From an uncultured Flavobacteriaceae bacterium (GTDB lineage: Bacteria > Bacteroidota > Bacteroidia > Flavobacteriales > Flavobacteriaceae), in assembly GCA_905182575.1 (NCBI GenBank), contig CAJJCA010000006.1:55855-119854 (forward strand): a DNA stretch of 64,000 nucleotides, read 5' to 3'. The notes beneath the pieces are model-generated. The model ran no database searches, had not been told where the DNA came from, and was given only the letters and a program-made list of their open reading frames with translations. A program made the position numbers and the translations under genes. How positions within the stretch are numbered: position 1 is the first letter of the stretch; every line of letters starts with the position of its first letter. Shown here piece by piece: positions 10,006 to 21,989 of the stretch.

Positions 10006-10872
10006 ATGGAAACGAAGGAGCTTTTAAAGAAAGTTCGTAAAATTGAAATTAAGTCCCGCCGCTTAAGCGATAACATCTTTGGGGGGGAATATCACAGTAC
10101 CTTCAAAGGAAGAGGGATGACTTTCAGTGAAGTACGACAATATCAATATGGAGACGATATTCGGAATATCGATTGGAATGTAACCGCACGCTATAACGAA
10201 CCTTTTGTAAAAGTATTCGAGGAAGAAAGAGAGTTAACGGTTATGTTGTTGGTTGACGTTAGTGGCTCAAAACACTTCGGGACCCAGGGCCAATTTAAGA
10301 GGGATGAAATAACCGAAATCGCTGCGACCTTGTCATTCTCTGCCATGCAGAATAATGATAAAGTTGGTTTAATTCTTTTTTCAGATCAGGTAGAAATTTA
10401 TATCCCTCCCAAAAAAGGACGTTCTCATGTTTTAAGAATTATACGTGAACTTTTGGAGTACCAACCCAAAAGTAAAAAAACAAAAATAAGTGCCGCTTTA
10501 GAATTTTTATCTGGCGTACTTAAGAAAAAAGCCATCGTTTTTTTGATGTCTGATTTTATGGATTCTGATTATGAAAAGACCCTTAGAATTGCGGCTAAAA
10601 AACACGACTTAACAGGAATTAGGATTTATGATCGCTATGAAGAGAGCATCCCTAATATAGGTTTGGTTCCCATGATTGATAACGAAACTGGAGCCACAAA
10701 ATGGATCAACACCAAGTCTTTGGGTGTGAGAAAAGCTTACGAAAAAAACTATCAGAATCAAGTAGCATTTTTTGAAAACCTATTTCTTAAGAATGGAGCA
10801 GGAGCATTGCATTGTCGACTAGATGAAAGTTATGTAAAAAAACTTTTGAATTACTTTAAATCAAGAGGATAA
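10006..10872 (+). CDS. DUF58 domain protein of the bat operon
   Basis: This intact 288-residue protein has the DUF58 core DIRNIDWNVTARYNEP, followed by a degenerate VWA-like domain in which LLVDVSGSK holds a DxSxS metal-site motif. DUF58 proteins almost always sit between a MoxR ATPase and VWA membrane proteins, as here, and are presumed partners of the ATPase. The gap to moxR is 35 bp. The gene is followed 3 bp later by the membrane protein at 10876. Confidence 0.9.
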   Translation: METKELLKKVRKIEIKSRRLSDNIFGGEYHSTFKGRGMTFSEVRQYQYGDDIRNIDWNVTARYNEPFVKVFEEERELTVMLLVDVSGSKHFGTQGQFKRDEITEIAATLSFSAMQNNDKVGLILFSDQVEIYIPPKKGRSHVLRIIRELLEYQPKSKKTKISAALEFLSGVLKKKAIVFLMSDFMDSDYEKTLRIAAKKHDLTGIRIYDRYEESIPNIGLVPMIDNETGATKWINTKSLGVRKAYEKNYQNQVAFFENLFLKNGAGALHCRLDESYVKKLLNYFKSRG

Positions 10873-10875
10873 GGA

Positions 10876-12516
10876 ATGAAAAAAATTGCTTTAATAGGTT
10901 GCTTCTTATTGGGCATGAGTCAACTCATCGCACAAGTTGATTTCGACCTAAAAACAGCTGTTGATACAACTCAACTTCGCATCGGAGAACAATTGAATTA
11001 TTCAATACAATTAAAGTCTGACTCAATTTTAGATCTCACTTTTACTGAAAAACCAATTTTCGCTCCCTTCGAGCTTTTAGAAGAAAGTCCTTTGGATACC
11101 ATTCAAGCACAGGGCCATTATCTTTTTACTAAAAAATATGCATTGATTCAATTTGATTCGGGAGCCTATTGGTTGCCTTCTCAAAAAATAGGAATCAATG
11201 GCTCGTTATAAATAACGGATTCACTTTTAATCGAAGTTGCAACTGTTGTAGTTGATACTTTAAAACAAAAATTACATGACATTAAGCCGATTGTTGAGGT
11301 TGAAAAAAACAATGAAAGGGTTATAAAAAGCATTTTACTTGGAGTCTTAGTAGTCCTTTTGCTAATCGGTCTCATTTATGCTTTTTTCTTTGCCAAAAAG
11401 AGAATAGAACAAAAGAAAAAGAAACTACCTCCCTTTGAAAGAGCCATAGAAGAGCTTAAAGCGTTGGAGTCAATCAAACCGACCGATCAAGAAGAACATA
11501 AGAATTATTATTCTCGTTTAACAGATGTCATCCGAAGATATTTGGAGGAAGAAGCCAAGATTTCTGCATTGGAAAGCACTTCTGATGAATTACTTTCAAA
11601 ATTGGAATTGCTGAAAGATTCGGGAAAACTAAAACTTGAGCATGATACCATTAAAAACCTTAAATCAGTCCTACAGACTGCGGATTTGGTGAAATTTGCA
11701 AAAAGTCAATACCCGATCAAGGAATTTCTTCACGCGACAGAATTTTGGTTGAGGAGGTGGTCATTGAAACCAAAGAGGCACTTCCCGAACCCACCCCAGA
11801 GGAAATAAGGGAGCGAGAGGAATATCAATTGATTTTGGCCAAGCAGCGAAAGAGAAAGCAAATTAAGTGGAGCGTTGCCACCCTAGGAATCACAGTAATA
11901 ATTTCATTAAGTATTGCAATTTATGTTTATGGTTTTTATACCGTTCGAGACACGATCCTTGGGAAATCCTTCCGTCAAATTAAAAACGGGAGAGTGGGTA
12001 ACCAGCCAATACGGAACGCCTCCGGTAAAAATTAGCACTCCAAAGGTTTTGAAAAGAATCAAAGCAGAAGGGAGTGGCATGCAACGTTTTTCCATAGGAA
12101 GTTATGATTCGCCTTTTTATCTAGATTTAGTTTTTAAAAAGACGCCTTCAAACGCAGAAAAACCTGATCAAGATGAGGAAGATGAAACTTCAGAAAAAGC
12201 AAGGCAGAAGGAAAAAATTCAACAGCTGGTCAATGAAATCATTCAGGATTTACAATCAAGAGGAGCCGTAAATATTCTAATTAAAGAAGAAGAAGTGACT
12301 ACCCTTTCGGGACTTCCGGCATTGAAAATATTTGGAACTTTAGATTATCCAAAAAAAGGAGACGACAACCGCGTCAGGTGTAATTATACCACCCATGTAT
12401 TTGATTTCGAATCGGGAGGAATAACCATGACGATTCTCTATGAAAAAGAGGATCGGTATGCTGATAAAATAGAGGAAAGAATAATGAATAGTTTTGAATT
12501 AATTAAAGAATTATAA
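10876..12516 (+). CDS. Bat-operon membrane protein of unknown function (three breaks)
   Basis: This is one gene of about 546 codons. It reads in three frames with a stop: an in-frame TAA at 11209, a lost base near 11741 and an extra G in GGG at 11961. A signal peptide (to LIAQ) leads into a beta-rich periplasmic domain, a membrane helix (VVLLLIGLIYAFFF), and a cytoplasmic helical domain with FERAIEELKAL and RLTDVIRRYLEE, like DUF4381-type proteins. A second helix (LGITVIISLSIAIYVYGF) and a C-terminal domain with GEWVTSQYG and TTHVFDF follow. It sits between the DUF58 and batA genes, its normal place in flavobacterial aerotolerance operons. Function is unknown. Confidence 0.75.
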
Positions 12517-12519
12517 AGC

Positions 12520-13524
12520 GTGTTTGAAGGAATATATTTTGCGAGTCCTGATTATCTGTGGTTATTTGTGCTTTTACCGCTGTTAATTCTATGGCAATTT
12601 TTTAATCATAAAAACATTCAACCCAAACTCAACATCTCTTCACTGAAAGGATTTGAAATCAATTCCTCTGCAATCGCTCGCTTGCATCCATTACTTTTTG
12701 TTTTAAGATTATTGGCTTTGAGTTTTGTAATATTGGGATTGGCACGACCCCAAACCCTTGATGTTTCCTCAAGAACAAAAACAAACAAAGGGATTGACAT
12801 TATCATGGCGATTGACGTGTCTTCGAGTATGTTAGCTCAAGATCTAAAACCAGACCGCTTGTCTGCCCTTAAACGCGTGGCAGCATCTTTTGTCGATGAA
12901 AGATTGAGTGACCGTATTGGACTGGTCATTTATGCGGGAGAAAGCTACACCAAAACACCGATCACAAGTGATAAGTCTATTGTTAAAAATGCACTAAGAG
13001 AAATTCGTTACGAAGGATTGATAGAAGATGGAACAGCGATAGGAATGGGCTTGGCAACTTCCGTGAACCGGTTGAAAGATAGTCGAGCAAAAAGTAAAGT
13101 GATTATCTTGTTGACTGACGGCGTAAATAATTCTGGATTTATAGATCCCAAGATCGCAACGGAATTGGCTGTAGAATATGATATAAAAACGTATACCATT
13201 GGTTTGGGAAGTAACGGAAACGCCAGGGCGCCCATCGGATTGCTGCCCAACGGAAAGTTTCAATATGGTGTGACAAAAGTAGAGATCGATGAAGCGTTAC
13301 TAAAAACGATAGCGAAGAGCACTGGAGGCTTGTACTTTCGAGCTACCGATAACAAGAAATTAGAAGAAATTTATCAGGAAATCAACAAACTCGAAAAAAC
13401 TGAAGTTGAGGAGTTTAAGTATTATAATTATGAAGAAAAATTTAGGCCATTAATCCTTCTCGCTTTGGTGATGATTTTCATCGAATGGTTGGCACGTAAT
13501 ACTTTATTTAGAAGCTTTATTTAA
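12520..13524 (+). CDS. batA: BatA, VWA-domain membrane protein
   Basis: This intact 334-residue protein starts at GTG 12520. The layout is two N-terminal membrane helices (to about residue 74), a von Willebrand A domain with the metal-ion site DVSSS at 99-103 and the conserved LLTDG, and a C-terminal membrane helix (LILLALVMIFIEWL). BatA and BatB were defined in Bacteroides aerotolerance; their VWA domains face the periplasm. It is tightly packed 3 bp after the previous gene and 1 bp before batB, so translation is probably coupled. Confidence 0.93.
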   Translation: MFEGIYFASPDYLWLFVLLPLLILWQFFNHKNIQPKLNISSLKGFEINSSAIARLHPLLFVLRLLALSFVILGLARPQTLDVSSRTKTNKGIDIIMAIDVSSSMLAQDLKPDRLSALKRVAASFVDERLSDRIGLVIYAGESYTKTPITSDKSIVKNALREIRYEGLIEDGTAIGMGLATSVNRLKDSRAKSKVIILLTDGVNNSGFIDPKIATELAVEYDIKTYTIGLGSNGNARAPIGLLPNGKFQYGVTKVEIDEALLKTIAKSTGGLYFRATDNKKLEEIYQEINKLEKTEVEEFKYYNYEEKFRPLILLALVMIFIEWLARNTLFRSFI

Positions 13525-13525
13525 T

Positions 13526-14561
13526 ATGTATCAATTTGACACCCCTTTCTATTTTTATTTCTTCGGAGTATTGCCGGTTCTCTGGCTAGGCTTTTATTTG
13601 GTGATGCGATGGAAGCGAAAAGCTCAGCTCCAATTTACCGATGCTAACTTGATGAAAAAATTGAGCCCTTATCGGTCAAGATTTAAGCCTGGATTTAAAT
13701 TAATTCTTCTGAGTTTGTCAATTTCTTTCTTAGTAATAGGATTGGTAAATCCAAAAATCGGAACCCAACTTGAAACCGTTAAAAGAGAAGGCGTAGACAT
13801 CGTTTTTGCGATTGACGTTTCAAAAAGTATGCTCGCCGAAGACATTGCACCCAATCGATTGGAAAAATCAAAGCGATTGGTGTCAGCCATCATGAATCAA
13901 CTCGCAAGCGATAGAATTGGGATTATTGCCTATGCAGCTCAAGCCATTCCCCAATTACCGATTACCACGGATTATGGAGCGGGCAGAATGTTTTTACAGG
14001 CATTAAATACTGACATGCTTTCCTCACAGGGAACTGCATTGGATGCTGCTCTCGATCTTTCTGGAACATTTTTTGATGATGAAGATCAGACCAACCGAGT
14101 TGTTTTTTTAATCTCAGATGGTGAAGACCATTCTGAGGAAGGAGAATCAGCAGCCAAAAGGGCTTCTGCTTTGGGAATTAGGATTTTTACTTTTGGAGTA
14201 GGTACCGAACAAGGCGCTCCTATTCCTATTAAAAAAAATGGAATAATTGAATCCTATAAGAAAAATCTGGAAGGGAGAGACTGTCATCACAAAACGAAAC
14301 GAGGAAATTCTGAAGGTGATTGCAGAAGTATCTGGAGGGGAATATATCGATGGGAATGAAACTCAGGAAGTTTTGGACTTTGTTTCAGATAAATTAAAAT
14401 CGATGGATAAAAAAGAATTTGAGGCTAAAAAATTTGTCAGTTATAAAGACCAGTTTCAAGCTTTTCTTTTGGCTGGATTTCTTTTGCTGCTGATAGAGAT
14501 TTTTCTTTTTGAAACGAAAACTAAATGGGTGCAAGATTTAAATTTATTTAACGAAAAATAA
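13526..14561 (+). CDS. batB: BatB, VWA-domain membrane protein (frame broken once)
   Basis: This is a paralogue of BatA, about 345 residues. Two N-terminal helices precede a VWA domain with the DVSKS metal site at 97-101 and LISDGEDHSEE. An extra G in the GGG at 14273 shifts the frame; the proper reading continues as EGETVITKRNEEIL, through VSGGEYIDG, to a C-terminal helix (FLLAGFLLLLIEIFLF). The gene begins 1 bp after batA and ends 6 bp before batC. BatA and BatB very likely form a complex, as in other bat operons. Confidence 0.92.
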
Positions 14562-14567
14562 AAAATT

Positions 14568-15377
14568 ATGTTTCGATTTTTTTTCTGTTTGTTTTTAATT
14601 TCATTCTTCATGGGCGCTGCCCAAGAAGCGGTTGTGAACAATCATATTTATGATGGGAATCAATTGGCAAAAGAATCTGTGTTTGATACCGCTGAGATGT
14701 CATACAGGAAAGCACTTTCCAAAGCTCCAGAAAAACCAGAAGCACTTTATAACCTTGGTAACACACATTACAAGGATAAGAATTTTGATGAAGCAAAACA
14801 ACGTTATTTTCAAACCCAAAAATTCTCAGAGAATAAATCAAGTAAGCATCATGCATTTCACAACATGGGAAATGTTTTTATGCAACAAAAAGATTATGCT
14901 AAGGCAGTTGAGTCTTATAAAAACGCATTGAGAAATAATCCTGAAGATGAACAAACGCGGTATAATTACGCCCTAGCAAAAGAGCTTTTAGAAAAAGAGC
15001 AGCAAGAACAAGAACAAAATCAGGATCAAAAGGATCAAGACGATAAAGATCAAGAGGACAAAAAAGATCAAGATCAAGACAAAGAAGGGGAGGAAGAAAA
15101 AGACAAAGAAGAGGATAAAGAAGGTAAGGACGGAGAAGATTCGGAAGACAAGAAAGAGGAAGGTGAGGAAGAAAAAGAGGAAAAACCTGAAGAGTCTAAA
15201 GATGGAAAAGATGAGAAGGAACAGCAGCCTCCACCGAAGCCCAAGCAGGGTCAGCTCTCTCCAGAGCAGGTGAAAAGTTTGCTAGAAGCAATGAATAATC
15301 AAGAGAAAAAAGTACAAGACAAGGTCAATGCCGAAAAAATTCAAGGGGTTCCTGTTAGAGGGGAGAAAGATTGGTAA
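14568..15377 (+). CDS. batC: BatC, TPR protein with acidic low-complexity tail
   Basis: This 269-residue protein has a signal peptide to about residue 19. Three TPR-like helical repeats follow (PEALYNLGNTHYKDKNFDEA, then HNMGNVFMQQKDYAKAVESY), and then about 85 residues made almost only of Gln, Glu, Asp and Lys. The tail ends in a more ordered segment with LSPEQVKSLLEAM. BatC proteins bind BatA/BatB in the envelope. The charged tail is common in flavobacterial BatC and is probably disordered. Confidence 0.9.
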   Translation: MFRFFFCLFLISFFMGAAQEAVVNNHIYDGNQLAKESVFDTAEMSYRKALSKAPEKPEALYNLGNTHYKDKNFDEAKQRYFQTQKFSENKSSKHHAFHNMGNVFMQQKDYAKAVESYKNALRNNPEDEQTRYNYALAKELLEKEQQEQEQNQDQKDQDDKDQEDKKDQDQDKEGEEEKDKEEDKEGKDGEDSEDKKEEGEEEKEEKPEESKDGKDEKEQQPPPKPKQGQLSPEQVKSLLEAMNNQEKKVQDKVNAEKIQGVPVRGEKDW

Positions 15378-15394
15378 ATTTGTAATCAATTAGA

Positions 15395-17155
15395 ATGCAC
15401 AAATATATTTTACATATAATTGTTTTGCTATTCACCGTTTTTAACGTCACTGCGCAGGTGTCTTTTGAAGCGAGGGTGAGCAAGAAATCTATGGGACTCA
15501 ACGAACGTTTGAGGGTTGATTTCATTATGAATAAAAATGGAGATAATTTCACAGCTCCAAATTTCTCTGACTTCAGAGTTGTTGGAGGTCCAAATCAATC
15601 CATAAGTAATTCATGGGTTAATGGTAAAAGAAGTTTTTCCAAAACATTTACCTATTTCTTATCTCCAAAAAAGAAAGGTGCCGCGACGCTTAAAGCTGCG
15701 ACAGTCAAAATCGAAGGAAAAGTTTATCGGACTACTCCGGTCAAAATTACGGTTTCCGAATCCGTAGCTGTGCCGCGTGATCCTAATAGTCCAGAGTATC
15801 TCATAGACGATAACCTTCACCTGGTCGCTGAAGTTTCCAATCCGAGGCCTTACCTAAATGAAGCCATTACGGTTGTTTATAAACTATACTTTAGAAGCCC
15901 ACTTAAAATATCGGACGCCAGAGAAATAGAAAGTCCAAAGTTTCAGGACTTTTGGAGTCATATTATAAAAATCCCCCAACTACAGGTTCAGAATGCAACT
16001 TTCAGGGGAGAGGATTATAAGGTGGTTGTTTGGAGAAAAACCGTTTTATATCCCCAAAAAACAGGAAAATTAACACTAGAGCCTCTCAGTCTAAATGTCG
16101 TTATTGGTCTTCCCTCCAACCGGCGTGATTTTTTTGGAGGCAGAATTGTTCAGCAAACTTCCCGTGCGATTACTGCCGAAAAAAGATTTATAAACGTCAA
16201 GCCATTACCTGAAAAAGGGAAGCCTGCCAATTTCTTTGGTGCAGTTGGACAGTTTGATTTTAATTTAATTATAAATAAGAATGCCTTAAAAGCTTCGGAG
16301 TCTTTTGAGTTAAAAGTTAAAGCAAGTGGCAGTGGAAATTTAAAGCTCTTCACCCTGCCGAAACTGACACTTCCCAACACACTTGAGGTTTATGAGCCGG
16401 AGCACTCTGAAGACGTTAAAACAAGTCTGGGTGGAATGAAAGGAAGCATTGAAGACAAATACACTGTTGTTCCAAGATTTCAGGGTAAATATCCCATCTC
16501 CCCCGTCTCGTTTTCTTATTTCGACCCAAAGAAAGAAGAATATTTCACCCTCATATCCCAAGAGCATATTGTCGACGTATATGATGGCCCAATTGCGGGC
16601 AACTCCACTAATAAAAACAACTCGACTTCAAATCAATTGGTTTCAACTGAAAACGAATCGTTTCGTTTTATAAAATTAATTCCAAACCTAAGACCAATTG
16701 AGCAGCTTGCCTTTTGGGGCAGTAAAGAGTTTTATTTGATGATTGTTGCCCCATTTTTATTGCTCCTAATATTTTATTTCCTCCTGCGACGTAAAATAAA
16801 AATATCTGGTGATATTGATGGAATAAAGTTGAAAACGGCGAATAAACTTGCAAAAAAATACTTAGGCTCAGCCAAGAAAAACCTGAAAAACAAAATACTT
16901 TTCTACGATGCCTTAGAAAGGGCTTTACACAACTATTTAAAAGCCAAATTAAGCATTGAAACATTTGATTTTAACAAGGAGAAAATCCGTCAACTGTTAA
17001 AGGAAAAACCTCTTTCCTCGGATGATATTGATTCTTTTATAAATTTATTGGAAAACTGTGAGATCGCTCGATATTCTCCTGCAACGGATGCTAAAATGCA
17101 GCAAGATTTTGATCAAGCGCTTAATGTAATTGCCACCATAGACCGAAAATTATGA
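15395..17155 (+). CDS. batD: BatD, oxygen-tolerance membrane protein
   Basis: This intact 586-residue protein has a signal peptide ending NVTAQ and then repeated beta-rich domains. The first contains the BatD signature region FRVVGGPNQSISNSW. One membrane helix lies near residues 447-467 (FYLMIVAPFLLLLIFYFLL), followed by a cytoplasmic helical domain with FYDALERALHNYL. It is one of the larger bat proteins and is thought to act at the inner membrane with BatA/B/C. The stop overlaps the batE start by 4 bp, indicating coupled translation. Confidence 0.92.
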   Translation: MHKYILHIIVLLFTVFNVTAQVSFEARVSKKSMGLNERLRVDFIMNKNGDNFTAPNFSDFRVVGGPNQSISNSWVNGKRSFSKTFTYFLSPKKKGAATLKAATVKIEGKVYRTTPVKITVSESVAVPRDPNSPEYLIDDNLHLVAEVSNPRPYLNEAITVVYKLYFRSPLKISDAREIESPKFQDFWSHIIKIPQLQVQNATFRGEDYKVVVWRKTVLYPQKTGKLTLEPLSLNVVIGLPSNRRDFFGGRIVQQTSRAITAEKRFINVKPLPEKGKPANFFGAVGQFDFNLIINKNALKASESFELKVKASGSGNLKLFTLPKLTLPNTLEVYEPEHSEDVKTSLGGMKGSIEDKYTVVPRFQGKYPISPVSFSYFDPKKEEYFTLISQEHIVDVYDGPIAGNSTNKNNSTSNQLVSTENESFRFIKLIPNLRPIEQLAFWGSKEFYLMIVAPFLLLLIFYFLLRRKIKISGDIDGIKLKTANKLAKKYLGSAKKNLKNKILFYDALERALHNYLKAKLSIETFDFNKEKIRQLLKEKPLSSDDIDSFINLLENCEIARYSPATDAKMQQDFDQALNVIATIDRKL

Positions 17156-17919
17156 AGTTGAAACTCTTTTCTTTTATTGTATTTCTAGTTTTCAATTATA
17201 CATTCGGACAAAGCCCTAGTGTAGTTTTTGAAAACGCCAATACGGCTTACAATAATGCTAAATATGAAAAAGCAGTTTCCTTGTATAAAGAAATTTTGGA
17301 TCAAGGAGAACACAGTGCGGCATTGTATTACAACTTGGCAAACTGCTATTACCGACTAAACAATGTTGGAGAGAGTGTTTTTTATTATGAAAAAGCCCAG
17401 CTTTTAAATCCTAATGATCAGGACATAAAAGTGAACGCTGCTTTCGCCCAAAACATGGCCATTGATGCCGTTGAATTACTTCCTCAGACGCAGTTGACCC
17501 ATATGAAAAACTCTTTTTTTAATTCTTTTTCTACAGAAGGATGGGCTATTCTAGCTGTTGTTTTGGCATGGCTTTTCGCTCTGTTTATCGGCCTTTATTT
17601 ATGGAATAAAGCTCCTGTTTTAAAGAGGACTTTCTTTATTCTTGCGATATTATCTTCTTTACTTTTGGTTAGCTCAATTTCAATATCTTTCATGAAATCC
17701 TCAACAGAAGAATCTACAATCTACGGTATTTTATTTAGTGAAAAAATTGATGTTTGGGCCGAGCCAAACTCCCGTTCTGAAGTGTTGTTTCTTCTTCATG
17801 AAGGCACAAAAGTTCAGCTTTTAGATGCGCTACAAGAATGGCAAAAAATTAAAATAGCAAATGGTTCTGAAGGTTGGATAAAAGGAGGGGTTATTCGCAG
17901 TCTCAAAGACTTTAAATAA
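17152..17919 (+). CDS. batE: BatE, TPR and SH3-like membrane protein
   Basis: This intact 255-residue protein is the last gene of the aerotolerance operon. A signal peptide ends near TFGQ, then TPR repeats (YEKAVSLYKEIL, AALYYNLANCYYRL) run to about residue 95. Two membrane helices follow at about 128-149 and 157-178, and a C-terminal bacterial SH3-like domain (WAEPNSRSEVLFLLHEGTKV, ending GWIKGG). The order of TPR, two helices and SH3 is that of BatE. Its tail overlaps the convergent CvpA gene by 8 bp. Confidence 0.91.
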   Translation: MKLKLFSFIVFLVFNYTFGQSPSVVFENANTAYNNAKYEKAVSLYKEILDQGEHSAALYYNLANCYYRLNNVGESVFYYEKAQLLNPNDQDIKVNAAFAQNMAIDAVELLPQTQLTHMKNSFFNSFSTEGWAILAVVLAWLFALFIGLYLWNKAPVLKRTFFILAILSSLLLVSSISISFMKSSTEESTIYGILFSEKIDVWAEPNSRSEVLFLLHEGTKVQLLDALQEWQKIKIANGSEGWIKGGVIRSLKDFK

Positions 17920-18427
17920 ACTTTTCAGGAATTTCATCTGACATTCCACTTCCCCAATTAAACAAAAATTCGCCTAATTTTAAAATAGGTTCATAAAGTA
18001 GTGAACCCTCAAAATATTTTGGATCAACTACAGTAATCCAATTATTTAATTTTCCAATAAAAAAGAAAGCAACACAGAGAAAAACCCCCCATTTGATCAC
18101 TCCAAACAAAGCACCCAAAAACCGATTGAATAAACCCAGTGCAGCAAGGCTGATTACTTTCGTCAAAGCTTTTGCCAATAGTGAAATACCAAAAACAATT
18201 ATAATGAAAACAAGAAAGTACGCACTGGCTCGAATGGCAGCAGGATTCCAGTCAAAACACCCTTCAATCAAATTAACGACAAGCGGAGAAAATTTTAACG
18301 CGCCAAACAACCCTAAGAACAAGGCGAACAAAGAGGCGATTTCTACAATAAAGCCCTTAGAAAAACCCTTGAAAAAACCAAATGCCAGCCCTATTGCAAT
18401 TATAATGTCTACCACATTCATGAGCAC
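17912..18427 (-). CDS. CvpA-family membrane protein
   Basis: This intact 171-residue protein has four predicted membrane helices and the CvpA-type N-terminus VVDIIIAIGLAFGFFKGFSKG. CvpA homologues are linked with colicin V production in E. coli and are widespread, with a general role that remains unclear. It is convergent with batE and overlaps its end by 8 bp. The start is 63 bp from the divergent gene at 18491. Confidence 0.85.
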   Translation of the reverse strand: MLMNVVDIIIAIGLAFGFFKGFSKGFIVEIASLFALFLGLFGALKFSPLVVNLIEGCFDWNPAAIRASAYFLVFIIIVFGISLLAKALTKVISLAALGLFNRFLGALFGVIKWGVFLCVAFFFIGKLNNWITVVDPKYFEGSLLYEPILKLGEFLFNWGSGMSDEIPEKFI

Positions 18428-18490
18428 GAAAGTACTCTATTTTTCATAAAGTCGACAAGAGAATTAACTCAAAGCACTTATCTTTACCAC

Positions 18491-18859
18491 ATGCAAAAAG
18501 TCACTACTAGAGATCAATTACTAAAAGATCGGTGGGAAAAATTGGTTGAGGTTCTAACGGATAAATTTTCTGATGGTGAGCCGCTAGATGTAGAAGGAAT
18601 GCTCTATCTAATTGGGTTACAGGAATTGGGTCAAATACATAGGAAGTTTAAAAAAGACGATAATATTGATCTAATACATATTGGAATTTGTACTGCTTTA
18701 GAGCCTTTTGGATACTATCGATTTGATTTTTTTGATGAGCAAGGATGGCCTCATTTTGAGTTAACTGAGGAGTTGCCGCCCTTGAAAGCAGGGGAGCAGA
18801 GTGTTTTGATGAAAGAGGCAATAGTAGAATACTTTTTAAATCGAGAGGTAATTAAATAA
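18491..18859 (+). CDS. Conserved hypothetical protein next to pheS
   Basis: This 122-residue soluble protein has no signal or membrane segment. Recognisable stretches are VEGMLYLIGLQELGQ, a Phe/Tyr-rich segment GYYRFDFFDEQGWPHFE, and a helical C-terminus. I recall similar small proteins beside pheS in other flavobacteria, but no function is known to me. It is separated from pheS by about 20 bp and may share its transcript, although pheS also appears to have its own promoter. Confidence 0.75.
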   Translation: MQKVTTRDQLLKDRWEKLVEVLTDKFSDGEPLDVEGMLYLIGLQELGQIHRKFKKDDNIDLIHIGICTALEPFGYYRFDFFDEQGWPHFELTEELPPLKAGEQSVLMKEAIVEYFLNREVIK

Positions 18860-18868
18860 CAGAATGTT

Positions 18869-18876
18869 TATTTTTG
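18869..18876 (+). promoter_or_regulatory. Bacteroidota -7 element at the pheS start
   Basis: TATTTTTG matches TAnnTTTG and its final G lies 5 bp before the pheS ATG at 18881. With the usual spacing, transcription would start at or next to the A of the ATG, giving a leaderless message. Confidence 0.45.
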
Positions 18877-18880
18877 TGTG

Positions 18881-20934
<2,054 letters not shown>

Positions 20935-20952
20935 TTTTTTAAACTCAAAAAA

Positions 20953-21390
20953 TTACAACCAGTTGTTCCAGGGTATTCTGCTAAGGAGTAACAACAAACC
21001 AAAGCTATAAAACAATCCAATGCGTAGGAATTTTTTTCCGCTATCACTTTGTCTCTTGTGAAGTGACCATCCCATCGTAATCAGGACGATGGCAATAATG
21101 TTTGTAAAGGGATGTTCAACCAAATAAAGCCTTGTCTGTGGATCTTTCATGACACCACCCATTCCTAAAGCTGACCATTGGTCAAACCAAGGAGAAACGA
21201 AGTAAAGAATCAACCCAATCAATAACTGAAGGTGAGAAAATATTAATCCAAAAAGAGAAATTCTTAAATCCTTAGATTCAAAATCCTTTCCTTTTATTTT
21301 ACCTATAAAAGCATTTCCAATTGCAAGTATTATTACGAGTAGTACTAAAAATGCCCAATAAGAGTGTAAGTTTTTTAACAATGAATACAT
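20953..21390 (-). CDS. Four-helix membrane protein of unknown function
   Basis: This 145-residue protein has four predicted helices: LHSYWAFLVLLVIILAIGNAF, LIFSHLQLLIGLILYFV, FTNIIAIVLITMGW, and a C-terminal FGLLLLL stretch. Conserved His residues lie in helices (LHSYW, FSHLQ, VEHPF, SLHKR), which resembles the haem-b type spacing seen in proteins that flavobacterial genome projects label 'cytochrome B'. I cannot confirm haem binding. It lies 18 bp after the gpsA start on the same strand and may be co-transcribed. Confidence 0.7.
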   Translation of the reverse strand: MYSLLKNLHSYWAFLVLLVIILAIGNAFIGKIKGKDFESKDLRISLFGLIFSHLQLLIGLILYFVSPWFDQWSALGMGGVMKDPQTRLYLVEHPFTNIIAIVLITMGWSLHKRQSDSGKKFLRIGLFYSFGLLLLLSRIPWNNWL

Positions 21391-21456
21391 GATCTAAATT
21401 TTTAACAAAGATACAATAATCTGTTAATACATCGGGAATTCTGTTTCAATAGAAAG

Positions 21457-21903
21457 TTACATCATTGCGTTATAATATTCTTTTATTCCGGTGACTTCGT
21501 CTCCCAGCCAATCTGGTTTTTCGAAAAGAGTAGCTTCCGAAGGCAATTCAATTTCTGCAATAATTAACCCACTTTTATGTCCAAAAAACTCATCTACTTC
21601 AAAGTTTAGATTTTTTTGTGGAATGATGTATCGAATCTTTTCGATGGGTGCTGCTTCGCATAATTTAATAAGTGCTTCTCCATCAGCTAGGGAAATTGAT
21701 TTTTCCCATTCTAATCTTACCGTTCCAGCTCCATTGCTTTTTCCTTTAATGGTGATCCAAGCTTCTTTCTCTGTAATTCTGATCCTAACGGTTCTTTCAG
21801 GATCTTTACTGAGATATCCTTGTGTTATTTTTTGCTTTTGAACAGACTGATCTTTAAATTTATCATTTCTGACTAAAAATTTTCTTTCTATTTCTTTTTT
21901 CAT
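21457..21903 (-). CDS. CYTH domain protein
   Basis: This intact 148-residue protein is a single CYTH (triphosphate tunnel metalloenzyme) domain. The N-terminal ExExK signature is IERKFLV preceded by KE, and later strands carry alternating charged residues facing the tunnel (VRIRITEKEAWITIK, VRLEWEKSI, AEIELPSE). CYTH enzymes hydrolyse triphosphates or bind polyphosphate with divalent metals. Stand-alone bacterial members usually act as tripolyphosphatases, but the substrate here is not shown by the sequence. Confidence 0.88.
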   Translation of the reverse strand: MKKEIERKFLVRNDKFKDQSVQKQKITQGYLSKDPERTVRIRITEKEAWITIKGKSNGAGTVRLEWEKSISLADGEALIKLCEAAPIEKIRYIIPQKNLNFEVDEFFGHKSGLIIAEIELPSEATLFEKPDWLGDEVTGIKEYYNAMM

Positions 21904-21989
21904 GTATTGAAAATTTTATTGTAACTAAATTTAGAGGAATTCTGATTCGTTAAGGATTAAAAAGCAAAAATGTTTTGATTAAAATTTAA

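Noticed and set aside
8963..17919. Novel defence or secretion island built on MoxR and VWA proteins
   Set aside because: Gene order and domains are those of the known Bacteroidota aerotolerance (bat) operon.
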